A DNA stretch of 6,213 bases, from contig JALOTR010000187.1 in assembly GCA_025457805.1 (NCBI GenBank), positions 1 to 6,213 of the forward strand, written 5' to 3'. The stretch is from Akkermansiaceae bacterium. Its GTDB lineage: Bacteria > Verrucomicrobiota > Verrucomicrobiia > Verrucomicrobiales > Akkermansiaceae. Every line of letters begins with the position of its first letter. Position 1 is the stretch's first letter. The position numbers were made by a program, and so were the translations under genes. Shown here in pieces: positions 4,526-6,213 of the stretch. The notes under the pieces are model-generated. The model saw nothing but the letters and a program-made list of their open reading frames with translations. It had not been told where the DNA came from and did not search any database.

Positions 4526-6213
4526 TCACTTCTTCCCGGGCTCGACGGGGATCAGCTCTTCTGCGGTGAGTTGTGGTTTTCCGGCTTCCGGGCGGAGGGC
4601 GGTGACATCGGCGGGTTTGACGGCAGGGGCGGAGTTGCCGAAGGCGGTGCGGATGTAGGTGAGGACGGCGGCGATTTGTTCGTCCGTCTGATAGGCCATG
4701 GGCGCCATGCCGGCGGGGAAGTTGTATTCCACGCCCTTGACCTTGATGGGGCCTTTGAGGCCGCGGAGCTGGATGCGGATGAGGTTTTCCGCCGGGCCGG
4801 TGACCCACTCGGAACCGGCGATCGGCGGGCCGGCGGGAGTGCCCTCGCCATTCTGGCCGTGGCAGGCGGCGCAGACGATGAATTGCTGCTGGCCGAGCTT
4901 GAGGAAGGCGGGATCGATGGCGGCTGCCGCGGCGGATTTGGCGGGAATTTCCAGCGTATTGGGATCGAGCAGCTCGGGTTTGGCGGGAGCTTTCGGTTTT
5001 TCGCCGCCTTTGTTCAGGCTGGCGAGCCAGGCGATCACGTCGCGGAGTTCCTTCGGGCTGAGGACCTCGCCCATGGCGGGCATCGGGGAAACCGGCGGGG
5101 TGACGGAGGCGATGTCCGAGCGCTTCACGCGGACGATTTTTCCGGCGGCGTCCAGATCGATGTGGTCGGGAGTTTCGGCGAGCAGGTTGCCATTGAGGCT
5201 GGCGCCGTTTTTGAAATCGATGAGCACGGCCCCGAAGCCTTGGGCGATCACGGCGCTGGGTAGGACCATGGATTCGAGGAAAAAGCGGCGGTCTTTGAAG
5301 CGGCTGGCGATGCCGAGCAGGTTGGGCGCGGTTTCACCGCCGGCGGCGTGGCCTTCCTCGGCGCGGTGGCAGCGCATGCATTCGCTGGCCGGGTGGGAGG
5401 TGAAAATGGCGGCTCCGCTTTCGGCATTTCCTCCTTCGAGGGCAGGGTTCCACTTGGCGAGGGGATCGGCGTTTTTCGCGAGGGCGCTTTCCAAGGATGC
5501 GACGGCGGCGACGACGGACGGGCTGCGGCGCGCTTTGGCGGCGTCGATCAACTCGATGGCGTGGGCGGAGATGCCGTTGCTGTTGCGGAGGTTGTCCAAA
5601 TTGGAAACGAAAATGGCATCGACGCGCTCGCCGGGCAGGCTGGCGAGGATGTTCCATGCGCTTTGAATCACGGGAACGCGGCCCGATTGAATCGCGGTTT
5701 CCAGCGGGGCGACGGCAGCCACCGGCGAGAGTTTTGCCAAGTGGGAAAGCGCGGCCAAGGCGACCTCTTCGGAGGCATCGCTGGCGAGGCTGGCGAGCAG
5801 GGTGTCCAGGCCTTGCGGTTTGCGTTCGACAAGCAGGTTGAGTGCATTGGCGCGGGCGGTGGCGGGGAGTTTGGAGTTTTTGACCAGCGAGGTAAGCGTC
5901 GTTTCATCAAGCCCGGCGATATCGACGTGGTATTGGCCGATGAGGGCGAGGGCGGAGGTGAGCACGAAACCATCCTGCTTGAGCAAACCAGGCAGCGCGC
6001 TGGCAAGGGCGGGGCGGATGGTTTCGGCAGAGCGCTTGGGCAGCGGGCGGAAATGGCCGGTGAGTTGATCGGCGGGTGGTGGCTCGGTCCAAAGGGAAAT
6101 CAGGCGCAGTGCCTCCTTGCGTTCTTTCTGAGGCTGCGTGCTGTCTGCGGCGAACTGGAGAACACGCGCTGCGTCTTTCGGAGTGCCGAGGCGGAATGAG
6201 TTATGGATCAAGC
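4526..6213 (-). CDS. PVC-type diheme c-type cytochrome with helical repeats, 5' end outside the window
   Basis: At least 561 residues; the reading frame is open to the window edge. The first in-frame possible start (TTG at 6209-6211) is probably just an internal Leu, so the N-terminus is missing. Residues numbered from that Leu: 1 to about 250 are Ala/Leu-rich amphipathic helices of HEAT type. About 260-400 is the Planctomycete/Verrucomicrobia heme-binding domain (TIGR02603 type), with C278-M-R-C-H282, a beta-rich middle (G-F-G-A-V-L-I-D-F-K-N-G) and P-M-P-A-M-G-E-V-L-S (376-385) carrying the likely Met ligand. A Pro/Lys/Ala-rich linker (about 401-432) leads to a second, ordinary cytochrome c domain (about 437-525) with C447-A-A-C-H451 and likely Met ligand M502 or M505. 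Family members usually start with a signal peptide and a glucose/sorbosone-dehydrogenase-like beta-propeller, expected beyond the edge. It should be a periplasmic or outer-membrane oxidoreductase passing electrons from a substrate, often thought to be a sugar. Substrate unknown. Confidence 0.9.
   Translation of the reverse strand, partial: LIHNSFRLGTPKDAARVLQFAADSTQPQKERKEALRLISLWTEPPPADQLTGHFRPLPKRSAETIRPALASALPGLLKQDGFVLTSALALIGQYHVDIAGLDETTLTSLVKNSKLPATARANALNLLVERKPQGLDTLLASLASDASEEVALAALSHLAKLSPVAAVAPLETAIQSGRVPVIQSAWNILASLPGERVDAIFVSNLDNLRNSNGISAHAIELIDAAKARRSPSVVAAVASLESALAKNADPLAKWNPALEGGNAESGAAIFTSHPASECMRCHRAEEGHAAGGETAPNLLGIASRFKDRRFFLESMVLPSAVIAQGFGAVLIDFKNGASLNGNLLAETPDHIDLDAAGKIVRVKRSDIASVTPPVSPMPAMGEVLSPKELRDVIAWLASLNKGGEKPKAPAKPELLDPNTLEIPAKSAAAAAIDPAFLKLGQQQFIVCAACHGQNGEGTPAGPPIAGSEWVTGPAENLIRIQLRGLKGPIKVKGVEYNFPAGMAPMAYQTDEQIAAVLTYIRTAFGNSAPAVKPADVTALRPEAGKPQLTAEELIPVEPGKK

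Noticed and set aside
4571..5263. 230-codon forward frame opposite the diheme cytochrome
   Set aside because: Gly/Ala-rich mirror of the reverse gene; the reverse frame has two CXXCH motifs and a clear domain order.
5348..6199. 283-codon forward frame opposite the helical-repeat region
   Set aside because: Gly-rich composition typical of an antisense shadow in high-GC DNA; no motif seen.
6209..6211. TTG as the true start of the diheme cytochrome
   Set aside because: The frame is open past the window edge, the sequence after it has no signal peptide although the heme domains must be exported, and it begins in the middle of helical repeats.
1..6213. tRNA, rRNA, CRISPR, insertion sequence or att-site signals
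   Set aside because: Reading both strands showed no cloverleaf, array of repeats, transposase motif or flanking terminal repeats.

Overview
The window looks like chromosomal DNA of a Verrucomicrobiota bacterium (relatives such as Luteolibacter or Haloferula would fit). The best taxonomic marker is the right-hand gene. It carries the heme-binding domain known almost only from Planctomycetes and Verrucomicrobia, placed behind a helical-repeat region. High GC, weak or absent Shine-Dalgarno sequences and a mixed metabolic/cell-envelope gene set agree with this. The assignment is inference from protein families; no rRNA or other phylogenetic marker is present.

Layout, left to right: (1) a forward gene at 81-728 for a probable lipoprotein L,D-transpeptidase of the YkuD family; (2) a strong hairpin with T-tracts on both sides (770-810), serving as a shared terminator for this gene and the facing gene, followed by a second inverted repeat (811-844); (3) a reverse gene at 864-1271 for a periplasmic cytochrome b562 with both heme ligands; (4) a 244-base divergent spacer with a candidate promoter; (5) a forward gene at 1516-2898 for a KpsS/LipB-like capsule polysaccharide protein; (6) a convergent reverse gene at 2913-4397 for rhamnulokinase (rhaB); (7) a 128-base spacer with a 12-bp palindrome, a candidate promoter and a hairpin cluster with mutually exclusive pairings; (8) a reverse gene, 4526 to the window edge and cut at its 5' end, for a large c-type cytochrome with two CXXCH motifs.

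The genes do not form one operon: transcription alternates +, -, +, -, -. Themes are envelope maintenance (L,D-transpeptidase, capsule), periplasmic electron transfer (cytochrome b562, PVC-type diheme protein) and deoxy-sugar catabolism (rhamnulokinase). The only same-strand pair is the diheme protein followed by rhaB. A joint role in use of rhamnose-containing polysaccharides is possible but unproven. I see no mobile element, CRISPR array, tRNA, rRNA or defence system, and nothing that is clearly an undescribed system. The most interesting material is in the non-coding spacers and in small departures from family norms.
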